From Eoetvoesiella caeni (GTDB lineage Bacteria; Pseudomonadota; Gammaproteobacteria; Burkholderiales; Burkholderiaceae_B): DNA of 64,000 nt. Below the pieces are notes generated by a model that was not told the origin of the DNA, did no database searches, and worked only from the letters and a program-made list of their open reading frames with translations. Below, piece by piece: positions 1-8,752 of the stretch. The position numbers were made by a program, and so were the translations under genes. The stretch covers positions 462,666 through 526,665 of the forward strand of contig NZ_QNRQ01000002.1 in the NCBI RefSeq assembly GCF_003315175.1. Reading direction: 5' to 3'. Position 1 is the first letter of the stretch. Each line of letters opens with the position of its first letter.

Positions 1-422
1 ATGACGTATTCGGCCTGGCCGCCGATCCAGCCGCCCATATCGACGTAGCCATAGGCGCCGCCCGCGCGCGAGGGGTTGACGGTAAGGCAGACTCCGGTGT
101 CTTGCTCTTTGCAGGTGCGGCAGCGGCCGCAGGCGACGTTGAAAGGCACGGAGACGAGATCGCCTTTTTTCATGTTCTCGACATCGCGGCCGACTTCGAG
201 CACTTCGCCGGTGATTTCATGGCCCAGGATCAGGCCGGTGGGTGCTGTTGTGCGGCCGCGCACCATGTGCTGGTCGGAGCCGCAGATATTGGTGGACAGG
301 ACTTTAAGGATTACGCCGTGGCCGGCGGTCTTGCCGGCGGGAGTGACCAGTTCCGGAAAGGGAATGGACTGGATTTCGACCTTGCCGGGTTCGACGTAGG
401 CTACGCCTCGGTTTGACGCCAT
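1..422 (-). CDS. fdhA: Glutathione-independent formaldehyde dehydrogenase, N-terminal part (runs off window)
   Basis: Only about 140 N-terminal residues are present; the gene continues past base 1. The translation from the ATG at 422 begins MASNRGVAYVEPGKVEIQ and contains NICGSDQHMVRGRT, GLILGHEITGEV and a cluster of cysteines (ACGRCRTC, then VC), the catalytic and structural zinc sites of the zinc-dependent alcohol dehydrogenase family. The sequence closely follows the Pseudomonas FdhA type, which oxidises formaldehyde to formate with NAD in the cytoplasm without added glutathione. It is the last visible gene of the minus-strand aromatic operon, 150 bp after the reductase gene, where it would remove formaldehyde released by O-demethylation. 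Family assignment is firm; substrate is inferred. Confidence 0.88.
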   Translation of the reverse strand, partial: MASNRGVAYVEPGKVEIQSIPFPELVTPAGKTAGHGVILKVLSTNICGSDQHMVRGRTTAPTGLILGHEITGEVLEVGRDVENMKKGDLVSVPFNVACGRCRTCKEQDTGVCLTVNPSRAGGAYGYVDMGGWIGGQAEYV

Positions 423-572
423 TTGCTTGCTCCTTTGGATTGATAATGGGTACTGCGTTACTGCTGTGCTTTGTTTACGTACAGTCCACTGAATGTTACC
501 GGCTGGCTGGGAAAAATCAATAGGAATTACGATTAGCAACGGCGCCCTTGGTGCAAGGGAGCCGGTTCAAGG

Positions 573-1571
573 TTAGAGGACCGTAGTATGCGAAAGGTCG
601 GGGTCGCCGCGCCAGGGAGGCTCGATAGTGATACTAGTGCCTGCCACGCGTGATACGCAAGTGCAGATTCGATTGCCGCCGGCGTGCTCGCGGCTGCTGA
701 AGAATACGTCGCGATGATCGAGGACGCCATCAGTTTCCAGGACGTCGACGGCGCAAAGGCCGCACTCGCCGCGGCGGCAATTGGACACCATGGCGATGCC
801 GGCCTCGGATAAGGCATCCAGCATGGACTGCCCTGCGTCAACCAGAATTTCGCGGCCCAGGCGGGGAACGCGTACGGTGAAGTCCTGGGGAAGGTAGCGG
901 CCGCTGGAGCCGAAGGTTTCATAGCGCAATTGCGCGGCGTGGCGCCCCGCGGCCTGCCAATGCTCGCGCGCCGCATCCAGCAGCTTTATGGGGCCGCACA
1001 GATAAAGCTGGGCCGACTCGGCCAGTGCATTGATTTCGGCGGCGACGTCCAGGCGTTCGTTGCGGTCGGCGGAAAATACACGCAGGCGCTCGCCAAGCAG
1101 GTCTTGCAGATCTGGCAGGTAAGCCTGTTCGTCCTTGCTGCGCACGGCGTAGAGCATTTGTAGGCTGGCACCTTGCGCTACCAGGGCGCGCGCCACGCTT
1201 AGCATGGGGGTTACGCCTATGCCCGCCGCCAGCAGAAGATAATGATGGGGGCCGTATACGGGTTCGAAGTTGGAAACCGGTGCGCTGGCTTTTAGAGTGG
1301 AACCCAGCGTCAACGACGCCATATAGCGCGACCCGCCGCGGCTGCCTTGCACTTGCTTTACCGCAATGACGATCTGCCCGTTGGCATCGGACCGGACGAC
1401 GGAGTACGAGCGCATTGCAGTTTGGCCGTCGATGGCGACCTGCACGTCGATATGTGCGCCCGGCGCAAGCCGCAAGGCCAGCGGGTATTGCAGGCGGAAC
1501 TCTTTTACCGTGGGTGTAAGGTTGCGTATGCCGATGACCGTGGCGTCGAACCAAGTGTCTGGGGTGCTCAT
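573..1571 (-). CDS. PDR/VanB-type oxidoreductase (FMN, NAD, C-terminal [2Fe-2S])
   Basis: The 332-residue protein (MSTPDTWFDATVIG) is an electron-transfer partner for a Rieske oxygenase. It shows an FMN-binding barrel (RSYSVV near residue 65), an NAD-binding domain with AAGIGVTPMLS, and a C-terminal plant-type ferredoxin domain with CRRGECGLC and a later cysteine, the order seen in phthalate dioxygenase reductase and VanB. The ATG overlaps the TGA of the upstream Rieske oxygenase gene by 4 bp, so the two are translationally coupled and very likely form one two-component oxygenase. Longer in-frame extension upstream lies inside the oxygenase gene and is not credible. Confidence 0.9.
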   Translation of the reverse strand: MSTPDTWFDATVIGIRNLTPTVKEFRLQYPLALRLAPGAHIDVQVAIDGQTAMRSYSVVRSDANGQIVIAVKQVQGSRGGSRYMASLTLGSTLKASAPVSNFEPVYGPHHYLLLAAGIGVTPMLSVARALVAQGASLQMLYAVRSKDEQAYLPDLQDLLGERLRVFSADRNERLDVAAEINALAESAQLYLCGPIKLLDAAREHWQAAGRHAAQLRYETFGSSGRYLPQDFTVRVPRLGREILVDAGQSMLDALSEAGIAMVSNCRRGECGLCAVDVLETDGVLDHRDVFFSSREHAGGNRICTCVSRVAGTSITIEPPWRGDPDLSHTTVL

Positions 1572-2656
1572 GCGCGTAGGGCCTTTGCTGCGGGAATAAT
1601 GGGGATGCTGTGCACAGCGGGCTTTTCGGCCAACTCCTTGTCTATCAATTCGTCGATAAGGCGTCGGGCCCATAGCGAACCGGCATCGATGTTCAGGTTG
1701 TAGAAGTCGCGCCCCGGATTGCGGTCCATGGCGCGCTGCTGCGCCTCGATTATGGTTTCGTCTTCGAGAAGAATGCCGCGTGCCGCTTGCAGGACTTCGC
1801 GCGTAAGGCGTTGTTCGCGCACGCGATAGTTGCGCAGGTGGCACCAGAAGTAATAACAGGTCTTGTCGGTCGCCGGCGTGGGTATGTGGATGACCCACAT
1901 GCTGATGCCCTGGCTGCGATCGCCTTGGGGGGCGCCGCTGCCGGCGGGGGCTACGCCCACGTCCAGCAAAATGGTGGCGGGCGCCTTGAAGTGAATGATT
2001 TGCCAGCGATCGACCGGGCCGGGCTTGCCAAGCTGGGCGCCCCAGAACGCAGGCGCCTCTTCGTTCAGGACCCAGCGGCGCACGCTGGCGGTGGTTTCGC
2101 CATGCATGGCTTCGAATGGCGCTTCGGCCAGGGCTTCGTTGCCTATGCTGGAGCTGTGCACAAAGGTTTCGTGCGTGAGGTCCATAAGGTTGTCCAGCAC
2201 CAGGCGGTAGTCGGCCTTGACTTCGACCATGCTGCCGTCGCCCGCCCAGTCGGCGTCGTCCATCCAGTGCAGGTCGGGTACCGTGGCAGGGTCCGCCAGC
2301 GCGGGATCGCCGGGCCATACCCACACGAAGCGGTGGCGCTCCACCACAGGAAACGACTTTACGCAGGCGGAGGGATTGATGGTTTCCTGGCTGGGCATAT
2401 GCGTGCAGCGACCGTCGGCATTGAAGCGCATGCCGTGATAGCCGCAACGCACGTCATCGCCGACCAGGGTGCCCAAAGACAAAGGGACCAGCCGGTGCCA
2501 GCAGGCATCGGCCAGAGCGACGGCGCGGCCGTCCTGCTTGCGGTAAAGCACCATTTGTTCGTTGCAGATGCTGCGTGAAAGCAGACTGCGGCCGACTTCG
2601 GCATCCCACGCGGCAACATACCAGGCGTTCAGGGGAAAGGTTGGGCGCGGCGTCAT
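1568..2656 (-). CDS. Rieske non-heme iron oxygenase, vanillate O-demethylase (VanA) type
   Basis: The 362-residue protein has the Rieske cluster ligands Cys52-x-His54 and Cys71-x2-His74 and the mononuclear iron motif Asn156-x2-Asp159-x2-His162-x4-His167 (NLMDLTHETFVH). The single-subunit size and RNCWYVA-like opening (NAWYVAAW) fit VanA/phthalate-type oxygenases, which hydroxylate or O-demethylate ring-carboxylated aromatics. It is coupled to the following reductase (4-bp overlap) and lies 60 bp after the LigA gene. Its location beside extradiol dioxygenase subunits and a formaldehyde dehydrogenase supports demethylation of a methoxybenzoate, but the substrate cannot be read from sequence. 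Confidence 0.88.
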   Translation of the reverse strand: MTPRPTFPLNAWYVAAWDAEVGRSLLSRSICNEQMVLYRKQDGRAVALADACWHRLVPLSLGTLVGDDVRCGYHGMRFNADGRCTHMPSQETINPSACVKSFPVVERHRFVWVWPGDPALADPATVPDLHWMDDADWAGDGSMVEVKADYRLVLDNLMDLTHETFVHSSSIGNEALAEAPFEAMHGETTASVRRWVLNEEAPAFWGAQLGKPGPVDRWQIIHFKAPATILLDVGVAPAGSGAPQGDRSQGISMWVIHIPTPATDKTCYYFWCHLRNYRVREQRLTREVLQAARGILLEDETIIEAQQRAMDRNPGRDFYNLNIDAGSLWARRLIDELIDKELAEKPAVHSIPIIPAAKALRA

Positions 2657-2716
2657 GTGTGTCTCCGGCTGGGGTCTTTTATTCAGGGCAACCGGGCGCC
2701 GCCCGGCCGCCGCGGT

Positions 2717-3076
2717 TTAGCGCGATTCGGGAACGCGGCGGGTTTGCATGAATTCTTCGAAGCTTTCGCCGCGCATGATGGCGTAGACCTCGAGGTTGGT
2801 CTTGCGCGCCACGCGCGCGAACTTTTCCAGCACGAAAAAGTTGGCGCCGTATTGCACCAGGCCCAGCCAGTCCTGCTTGCGCAGCAGGTCTTTTTCGGTG
2901 TCGTTCAGTTCGGCTTCCTGCATGATCGCTTCAGGGTCGGCCAGATAGCGTTCGCGCCATTCCTTGCCTATCATTTTCCAGAGAAAGCGGTTGAGCTTGA
3001 GCGTGCGATTGCTGGTGCGGATGTCGAAGGCGTAGGTGCCGCCCAGCTCTTCCATACCTTTTAGTTGCGGGTTCAT
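2717..3076 (-). CDS. ligA: Protocatechuate 4,5-dioxygenase alpha subunit (LigA-like)
   Basis: The 119-residue helical protein contains YAFDIRTSNRTLKLNRF and the LigA-type region around LTDxEKDLL (here LNDTEKDLLRKQDW), followed by GANFFVLEKFARV. LigA is the small subunit that caps the active site of the class III extradiol dioxygenase LigAB, which cleaves protocatechuate between C4 and C5. The gene starts 10 bp after the LigB gene ends, in the order beta then alpha. Size matches the family. A gallate or other trihydroxybenzoate substrate is an alternative, because fused LigAB enzymes act on those. Confidence 0.85.
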   Translation of the reverse strand: MNPQLKGMEELGGTYAFDIRTSNRTLKLNRFLWKMIGKEWRERYLADPEAIMQEAELNDTEKDLLRKQDWLGLVQYGANFFVLEKFARVARKTNLEVYAIMRGESFEEFMQTRRVPESR

Positions 3077-3086
3077 GAGCGTTTCC

Positions 3087-3974
3087 TTATGCCGGGGCGT
3101 GGGCCGCTTGTTGGCTGGCGGCCGCTTGCGGCGTTTCTTCGCCTTCTTCGTACAGGGCGACAGTCATGGCGGTGGTGGTGGCCAGGTAATAGTTTTGATG
3201 CAGCTTGCGGATTTTTTCCGGCATGGCGCCGCGCATGGCCAGCCACATGATTTGCTCAACGCTTTCGGCGCCGCCCAGCCGGACGAAGTCGGCGTGGGTC
3301 AATTTAGTGAGCTTTTCGGGTTCGAACTGCAATTGGCGCAAGAATTCCAGGTCCCATTCTTCGTTGTTGAACCCGGTGCGTTCGCCGTGGATCTGGTGCG
3401 ACAGGCCGCCGGTGCCAACGATGACGACCTTGAGATCTTCGGGGTAGGACTCGACTGCGCGGCGCACGGCCTGGCCCAGCTTGTAGCAGCGCAATGCGGT
3501 GGGCAGCGGGTACTGCAGCACATTGATGGCAATGGGCACGATGGCGCCGGGCCAATCCGGCTCGTGCGGCCACAACAGCGGCAGGGGCGAGGCGCAGCCG
3601 TGGTCGATGGGCTTTTCCTGGAAGATGGCCAGGTCGAACTCGTCGTTGACCAGCGATTCGGCAATATGGCATTGCAGGTCGACATTGCCCTTGATGGCCG
3701 GAAGATTGCGCAGCCCCGCGCCTTCGTCGGCCACAGGGAAGCGTTCGCCCACGCCCAGCGCGAAGGTTGGGTACATGTCGAAAAAGAAGGTGGTGGCGTG
3801 GTCGTTATAGAAAAAGATGAGGGCGTCCGGCTTTTTCTCGGCCAGCCATTCGGCCACCGGCTTGTAGCCCTCGAAAAGAGGAGCCCAGGCGGGGTCGTTC
3901 TGGCGGCCTTTATCGTAAGCGACGCCAATGGTCGGGACATGCGAGGTTCCGATGCAGCCGATGATTTTTGCCAT
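3087..3974 (-). CDS. ligB: Protocatechuate 4,5-dioxygenase beta subunit (LigB-like, class III extradiol)
   Basis: The 295-residue catalytic subunit has the expected iron ligands His12 (GTSHVP), His59 (YNDHA) and a glutamate near residue 240 (ESVEQIMW), and the second-sphere base His193 in GTGGLSHQ. These positions parallel His12, His61, His195 and Glu242 of Sphingobium LigB. The enzyme would open protocatechuate or a close analogue to 4-carboxy-2-hydroxymuconate semialdehyde. It sits in a tight minus-strand operon with LigA downstream and a VanA-type oxygenase 26 bp upstream. The next pathway enzymes (LigC, LigI, LigJ, LigK) are not in this window. Confidence 0.88.
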   Translation of the reverse strand: MAKIIGCIGTSHVPTIGVAYDKGRQNDPAWAPLFEGYKPVAEWLAEKKPDALIFFYNDHATTFFFDMYPTFALGVGERFPVADEGAGLRNLPAIKGNVDLQCHIAESLVNDEFDLAIFQEKPIDHGCASPLPLLWPHEPDWPGAIVPIAINVLQYPLPTALRCYKLGQAVRRAVESYPEDLKVVIVGTGGLSHQIHGERTGFNNEEWDLEFLRQLQFEPEKLTKLTHADFVRLGGAESVEQIMWLAMRGAMPEKIRKLHQNYYLATTTAMTVALYEEGEETPQAAASQQAAHAPA

Positions 3975-4000
3975 GATATATCCAGTAAATAAAGTTGCCG

Positions 4001-5086
4001 TCAGGCAAATTGGTAGCCGGCCTCCGCGGCGGCGCGCTGATGCAGTACCTTGCGCATCATCAGGCCGGGCTTGTCGGGGGCGAAGTTAAGGTCGAACTGG
4101 GGTTCGACGTCGGTCTGGACCGCGTTGAGTATGGCCTCGAGCGCGTCGACATCTTCAAGATAAGCCTTGGTGGAGGCTTCGTAAAGGAAGTCGTCGGTTT
4201 TGCTGTTGTCCAGGTCGAAATTGCGGGTGTTGAACCACCAGTAATGTATGCGCCCGTTGGACTCGGGGGTGACAAGGTGGGTGATATTGAAACGATAGAC
4301 CGACGGCCTGCCTTCGGCAGGTTCGTGGTCGATGATCTGGGCAAACGCAACGTGCATGGCCGGCGACGCAAAGCGGGCTTCGGAAAGGCGGTCGACGTTC
4401 TTGTGCATGAGGTTGGTGGGAATGCCGTAGATGCCCGGGGGCGGCGAGTTCTTGAGCGAGCGGTCGATGATGACGGTTTCGCCTTCCTGGCGTACTTTAA
4501 GCTTGGAGCGGGCGTATTCCAGCGTGCCCACGGTGCCCGGATGCAGGAAAGGGAAATGGGTTTGATCCAGCAGGTTTTCGTGCATGGAAACGTAGTCGGA
4601 ATTCAACGGGAAGGTGCCGCGCACGCTTTTCCAGGCCGGATCGGCCAGCCATTCGGTATTCGGGATGAGGCTCTCGTCGGCCAGGTCCGGGTTGCCCATC
4701 CAGATCCAGACGATCGGGCCGCGTTCGGCAACGGGAAAGGTGCGCACGTTGGCGTTGGCCGGCACGATGGGCATGGACGGCATGTTGACGCAGCGCCCCG
4801 AAGGGTCGAACTGCATGCCGTGGTAGCCGCAAACCAGCACGTCGCCGTCAAGGCGGCCCTTGGCCAAGGGAAACGAGCGGTGGGGGCAGCGGTTGCGCAC
4901 GGCAACGGGCTCGCCCGCCAGGGTCCGGTACAGCGCTACGTCAACGCCCAGAAAGCGGCGGCTGATGATGTCGCGCGAAATTTCAGAAGCAAAGCCGGCT
5001 ACGTACCAGCAGTTGCGGATGAGCGGTGTGGCATTGTCTGCGTAGCCGCCGGGTTCGAATGTGAATTCAACTTCGGTATAGCTCAT
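4001..5086 (-). CDS. Rieske non-heme iron oxygenase, VanA/phthalate type
   Basis: The 361-residue protein shows Cys67-x-His69 and Cys86-x2-His89 for the Rieske cluster and Asn171-x2-Asp174-x2-His177-x4-His182 (ENLLDQTHFPFLH) for the catalytic iron. The RNCWYVAGF opening is typical of vanillate or dicamba demethylase-like enzymes. It is preceded 21 bp upstream by a PDR-type reductase gene and followed by ligB, suggesting it produces the catechol-type substrate for LigAB. It is clearly diverged from the other oxygenase of the same operon, so the two probably act on different substrates or positions. Confidence 0.88.
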   Translation of the reverse strand: MSYTEVEFTFEPGGYADNATPLIRNCWYVAGFASEISRDIISRRFLGVDVALYRTLAGEPVAVRNRCPHRSFPLAKGRLDGDVLVCGYHGMQFDPSGRCVNMPSMPIVPANANVRTFPVAERGPIVWIWMGNPDLADESLIPNTEWLADPAWKSVRGTFPLNSDYVSMHENLLDQTHFPFLHPGTVGTLEYARSKLKVRQEGETVIIDRSLKNSPPPGIYGIPTNLMHKNVDRLSEARFASPAMHVAFAQIIDHEPAEGRPSVYRFNITHLVTPESNGRIHYWWFNTRNFDLDNSKTDDFLYEASTKAYLEDVDALEAILNAVQTDVEPQFDLNFAPDKPGLMMRKVLHQRAAAEAGYQFA

Positions 5087-5107
5087 GTGTGTCTCCTGGT
5101 ATGTGTG

Positions 5108-6091
5108 TCAGGCGTCCAGAACCAGCCGCGACCCGGTGGTTCGTGAAACGCAGATGCAAAGCGTCTGGCCGGATGCGCGTTCTTCTTCGTCCAGATAGCG
5201 GTCGCGGTGGACAAGCTGGCCGTCGTTGTCCAGGACGTCGAGAGGGCAAAGGCCGCATTCGCCGCGCCGGCAGTCCGACAGCACGTGCACGCCGGCCGCG
5301 GTAAGCGCGTCCAGTATGCTGGTGTCGCGGCCGACATGAACCAGGCGCCCCGACGACTTGAGTTCGACATCGAAGGCGACATCGTCGGCGCCCGGCCCGG
5401 ATGAAAACAGTTCGTTGCGTATGCGGGATGGGTCCCAGCCCAGCTCGTGCGCGGCCTGTTCGACGGCCTTGATCATGGGCGCCGGGCCGCAGGCGTAAAC
5501 GTTGGTGCCGCCAGGCTGTCCGGCCAGCAGGCCGCGCAAGTCCAGCAGGTTGTTGCTGTCGGCGCCGCTTACATGAATGCGCGCCTTGCCGGCGCCAAGG
5601 CGCAGGACGTCGTGGCGGTAGGCCATGTCGTCGGCGGCGCGGCCCGAATAGACCATTTCGAAATTGCGTCCGCGCCGCACCAGGCTGCGCAGCATGGAAA
5701 GAATGGGGGTAATGCCGATGCCGCCGGCGATGAGCAGGCTTTTTGCGTCGCGGCGGTCCAGCGGGAAATGGTTCTTGGGATGGGAAACCTGCAACGCCGT
5801 GCCAATGGCAAAGGTATCGTGGATATGTGCCGAACCGCGCTGGCGGTCTTCGCGCTGGACGGCAATGCGATAGATGTCGGGGGTGTCGTCCCAATTGCCG
5901 GCGCCGCCGATCAACGAGTAATGGCGAACGATAGGGCCGCTGGCGGGCGACTGGGTGTGCAATTCGACGTGGGCGCCGGGCTCGAAAGGCGGCAGGGCAT
6001 TGCCGTCTTCAGAGCGCAGCAGGTATTCGCGGATTCGAGGGGTAAGTTGCCGGATGCCGGCGACCACGACGCGCAGATTGTTCTTGGCCAA
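5108..6091 (-). CDS. PDR/VanB-type oxidoreductase, first gene of the minus-strand operon
   Basis: The 327-residue protein carries RHYSLIGG for FMN, AGGIGITPILSMLRS for NAD binding and a C-terminal CRRGECGLCPLDVLD ferredoxin motif with a final cysteine in LCICVSR. It would pass electrons from NAD(P)H to the adjacent Rieske oxygenase. No ATG is available at the natural N-terminus: the best start is a TTG at 6091 (MAKNNLRVVVAG), with a GGAG about 7 bases before it. It opens the operon running 6091 to the left edge and is divergent from the gntR gene. Confidence 0.86.
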   Translation of the reverse strand: MAKNNLRVVVAGIRQLTPRIREYLLRSEDGNALPPFEPGAHVELHTQSPASGPIVRHYSLIGGAGNWDDTPDIYRIAVQREDRQRGSAHIHDTFAIGTALQVSHPKNHFPLDRRDAKSLLIAGGIGITPILSMLRSLVRRGRNFEMVYSGRAADDMAYRHDVLRLGAGKARIHVSGADSNNLLDLRGLLAGQPGGTNVYACGPAPMIKAVEQAAHELGWDPSRIRNELFSSGPGADDVAFDVELKSSGRLVHVGRDTSILDALTAAGVHVLSDCRRGECGLCPLDVLDNDGQLVHRDRYLDEEERASGQTLCICVSRTTGSRLVLDA

Positions 6092-6429
6092 GATAAGAGC
6101 TCCGGTAATGCGGGGTGGGCCGTTGTTCAGTTCTTTTTAGTTTAACCTGAATTTCAGTTTTGGGATCCCAAATTAGGGTATTTTCTGAATTATTAGGCAG
6201 AATATACAATATTCGGATCCATTTTGGGATTCTTTTTTTGTTATGATGGCGAAATGCAAGCGCCGTACGGCGGCGTGGCGCCAAGCAGGAATAGCTGCCG
6301 ATTTCGCGCCGGCGGCTTCGATAATGGCGCAGAACTTCGGCCTACGGGCGGCGGCCCTGCCGCTCAGAAAGGGCGGCCAAGGTGGCCGGGATTTTCGGCG
6401 GCAGCACTGAAGTCTTTTTGGATATTTTT
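6092..6429. promoter_or_regulatory. Divergent promoter region with two palindromes (6159-6172 and 6200-6214)
   Basis: The 338-bp AT-rich gap separates the minus-strand demethylase/LigAB operon from the divergent GntR gene. It contains the perfect 14-bp palindrome TTTGGGATCCCAAA at 6159-6172, a related half-site ATTTTGGGATTC near 6221-6232, and the inverted repeat GAATAT-ACA-ATATTC at 6200-6214. Regulators of the GntR FadR/FCD group commonly bind short inverted repeats in their own divergent promoters, so these are candidate operators. Binding is inferred. Confidence 0.5.
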
Positions 6430-7134
6430 ATGACACAGCCTTCATCCGTCATTGTTCGTCTTCGCGAAATGATTTTGCGGGGCGAACTCGTGCCCGGCGA
6501 ACGCATGCCCGAGGCCGAGCTGGCAACGCGGCTTGGAGTGTCGCGCACGCCGGTGCGCCAGGCTTTGCCGGCCCTGGCGCAAGAAGGCTTGCTGGTGCCG
6601 GCTGGCAAGCGCGGTTATTCGGTGCGGGCTTTTACCGCCCAGCACAGCCTGGATGCTTTGCGCATTCGCTCCGTGCTGGAAGGGTTTGCAGCGCGCATCG
6701 TGGCCGAACGCGGCGCTTCGGCCGCGCTGCTGGCGGCCTTGAAAGCCTGCCTGTATGAAGGCGACGCCATATTCGCCAATCGCGTGTTGGCGGACGACGA
6801 CGAACTGCGCTATGCCGAAATGAACGCGCGCTTTCATCAGCTTATTATGGAAGCTTCGCAAGTACCCCTGCTGGAAAGCCTGACCGAGCGCTGTAATCTT
6901 GTGCCCTTTACGGCGCCTAAAAGCATCGCTTTTTCCAGTTCCAGCAAAGAAAAAATGTTCGATTTTCTGTTTTATGCCCACGGCCAGCATCACAATATTG
7001 TCGAGGCCATCGAAGCGGGGCAGGGCGACCGGGCCGAGTTCCTGTTTCGAGAGCATGCGTACACCCAGGAAAAAAGCCAAACCCTGGACCCGGCCATGGG
7101 GCCTTTAATGGCACTGAGGGCGGACGCGGCGTAG
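6430..7134 (+). CDS. GntR family regulator, FadR/FCD subgroup
   Basis: The 234-residue protein (ATG at 6430, MTQPSSVIVRLREMIL) has an N-terminal winged helix with GELVPGERMPEAELATRLGVSRTPVRQAL, the GntR signature, and an all-helical C-terminal FCD domain with the metal-binding type pattern RYAEMNARFHQ and later histidines (HGQHHNIV). Such regulators usually repress and are released by a carboxylate. It is divergent from the LigAB/demethylase operon and upstream of another Rieske oxygenase, so it probably senses an aromatic acid and controls one or both. An upstream in-frame extension has no ribosome site. Confidence 0.87.
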   Translation: MTQPSSVIVRLREMILRGELVPGERMPEAELATRLGVSRTPVRQALPALAQEGLLVPAGKRGYSVRAFTAQHSLDALRIRSVLEGFAARIVAERGASAALLAALKACLYEGDAIFANRVLADDDELRYAEMNARFHQLIMEASQVPLLESLTERCNLVPFTAPKSIAFSSSSKEKMFDFLFYAHGQHHNIVEAIEAGQGDRAEFLFREHAYTQEKSQTLDPAMGPLMALRADAA

Positions 7135-7585
7135 CAGATGGCCCTTGCAGGCAGAATGCTGGCAAGGTTTTTGATGCGAAAGCATACGGCTGCATGCAGC
7201 AGGCCCGCCGCGGCTTTTAAATTTGTTGTCCGGGGCGGAACAAAAGCTTGACCGCCAGTGCTCGAATTGGCAACCGATCAATCCAGACAAGCTTGATTTA
7301 AAATATAAAATAAAATCGCAAGCCATTGAAATATAAATAAATTATAAAAATTCTTGCTGGTTTCCGGGCCCGTTTTTTGTGGGGGAAAACCCACTTTCCA
7401 ACCGCAGCGAGCCCCATCGGGATTGCGTTTTTTGCGTCCTTTCAATCCTATACTTAATCCATATTCAGGTAGCCCTGGCGCAGCCGCGCCCGCGCTCCAA
7501 TGAGCAATCGGAATCGATCCCGGGATTCCAGGCGGCAGCGGTATTGCACTGGGCCGGGGACGATTTTCTTACAGGAGATGGAGAC
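7135..7585 (+). promoter_or_regulatory. Intergenic region, AT-rich promoter of the plus-strand Rieske operon
   Basis: There is no credible gene in this 451-bp gap. Bases 7290-7360 are strikingly AT-rich for this genome (runs such as AAAATATAAAATAAAATC and AAATATAAATAAATTATAAAAA), suggesting a promoter or upstream activation element for the oxygenase starting at 7586. A ribosome site AGGAGATGGAG lies at about 7573-7583. In-frame codons reach back to 7379 but encode nothing recognisable and precede the ribosome site. Confidence 0.4.
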
Positions 7586-8674
7586 ATGTTTTTAAAGAAC
7601 TGCTGGTATATGGCGGGGTGGGATTACGAGCTTATCGACAGCAAGATGCTGGCACGCAAGCTGTTGAACGAGCCGGTCTTGTTTTATCGCGGCGAAAGCG
7701 GCAAAGTTGTTGCTCTGGCGGACCGCTGCTGTCATCGCGGTGCGGCGCTGTCCATGGGGCGCCGCGAGGGCGACGACGTGCGCTGCATGTATCACGGGCT
7801 GAAGTTCAATGCCGCCGGCAAATGCATTGAAATCCCCGGCCAGGAAATGATTCCGCCCAAGCTGGGCGTTCACAGCTACCCCGTCGTCGAGCGCGACCAC
7901 CTGATCTGGATCTGGATGGGCGATCCGGCCCTGGCCGACGAGTCGCAAATTATCGACTTCCCGTATTTAAGCGATCCCGCCTGGCGCGGCATGCCGGACT
8001 ATATTCATTACGAATCCAACTACCTGCTTATCGTCGACAACCTAAGCGACTTTGCCCATCTGGCATGGGTGCATACCCATACGCTGGGCGGCTCGGAAGA
8101 GTATGCCTACAAGACCAAGCCCGCTTCGGTCGAGCGCCTGGAACGCGGTTTTCGCGTAACGCGCTGGCACATGAACAGCGCGCCGCCTCCGTTCCATCGC
8201 AAGGTTATCGACAATAACAACAATGTCGACCGCTGGAACGTGGGCCATATGCAAGTGCCGGGAATCTTCTTCCTGGAAAGCGGGTTTGCTCCGGCGGGCG
8301 CGGGCGCTGAGAAAGGCAACAAAGAAGGGGCAAAGGAATATCGCAATTGCCAGTTCATTACGCCCGAGACCGAAAGCACGACGCACTTTTTCTTCAGCTA
8401 TCTGCATAACTTCGAGGTCGACAATTACAACGTGACCTTGTCCCTGCACGACAGCCTGATAGAAGGCTTCATGGAGGACAAGCACATCATCGAGCGCCAG
8501 CAGCGCATTCTGGACGAAGACCCTGACTTCAAGTTGCTGGCCATTGCCGCCGACGGGCCGCTATCCCATTTCCGGTGGACCATGGACAAGTTGATAGCCG
8601 CAGAACGCCAGCAGCAGGCGGTTCCGCAAGCCCAAGAGGTTCAGCGCAATAAATCCCCGGCCGTGGCGGCGTAA
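7586..8674 (+). CDS. Rieske non-heme iron oxygenase, VanA type (MFLKNCWYMAGW group)
   Basis: The 362-residue protein has Cys48-x-His50 and Cys67-x2-His70 for the Rieske centre and Asn152-x2-Asp155-x2-His158-x4-His163 for catalytic iron. The start at 7586 is set by an AGGAG site and by the canonical MFLKNCWY opening. A reductase gene follows after 78 bp, making a two-component oxygenase. It is much closer to the oxygenase at 61157-62257 (same cluster spacing, RCCHRGA, CMYHG, DNLxDFxHL, VHxxTLGGSEEYA) than to the two in the leftward operon, so it belongs to a separate substrate class. Substrate unknown. Confidence 0.88.
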   Translation: MFLKNCWYMAGWDYELIDSKMLARKLLNEPVLFYRGESGKVVALADRCCHRGAALSMGRREGDDVRCMYHGLKFNAAGKCIEIPGQEMIPPKLGVHSYPVVERDHLIWIWMGDPALADESQIIDFPYLSDPAWRGMPDYIHYESNYLLIVDNLSDFAHLAWVHTHTLGGSEEYAYKTKPASVERLERGFRVTRWHMNSAPPPFHRKVIDNNNNVDRWNVGHMQVPGIFFLESGFAPAGAGAEKGNKEGAKEYRNCQFITPETESTTHFFFSYLHNFEVDNYNVTLSLHDSLIEGFMEDKHIIERQQRILDEDPDFKLLAIAADGPLSHFRWTMDKLIAAERQQQAVPQAQEVQRNKSPAVAA

Positions 8675-8752
8675 GAATGAACCGCGTCATGCATGGGTAG
8701 TGCTTGCGTTAATACGGGAGCGGAATTGCATGGCGTTGCCTGGAGAGGATTT

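Noticed and set aside
3036-3992. Plus-strand open frame of about 318 codons
   Set aside because: Antisense to ligB; low-complexity translation without family features.
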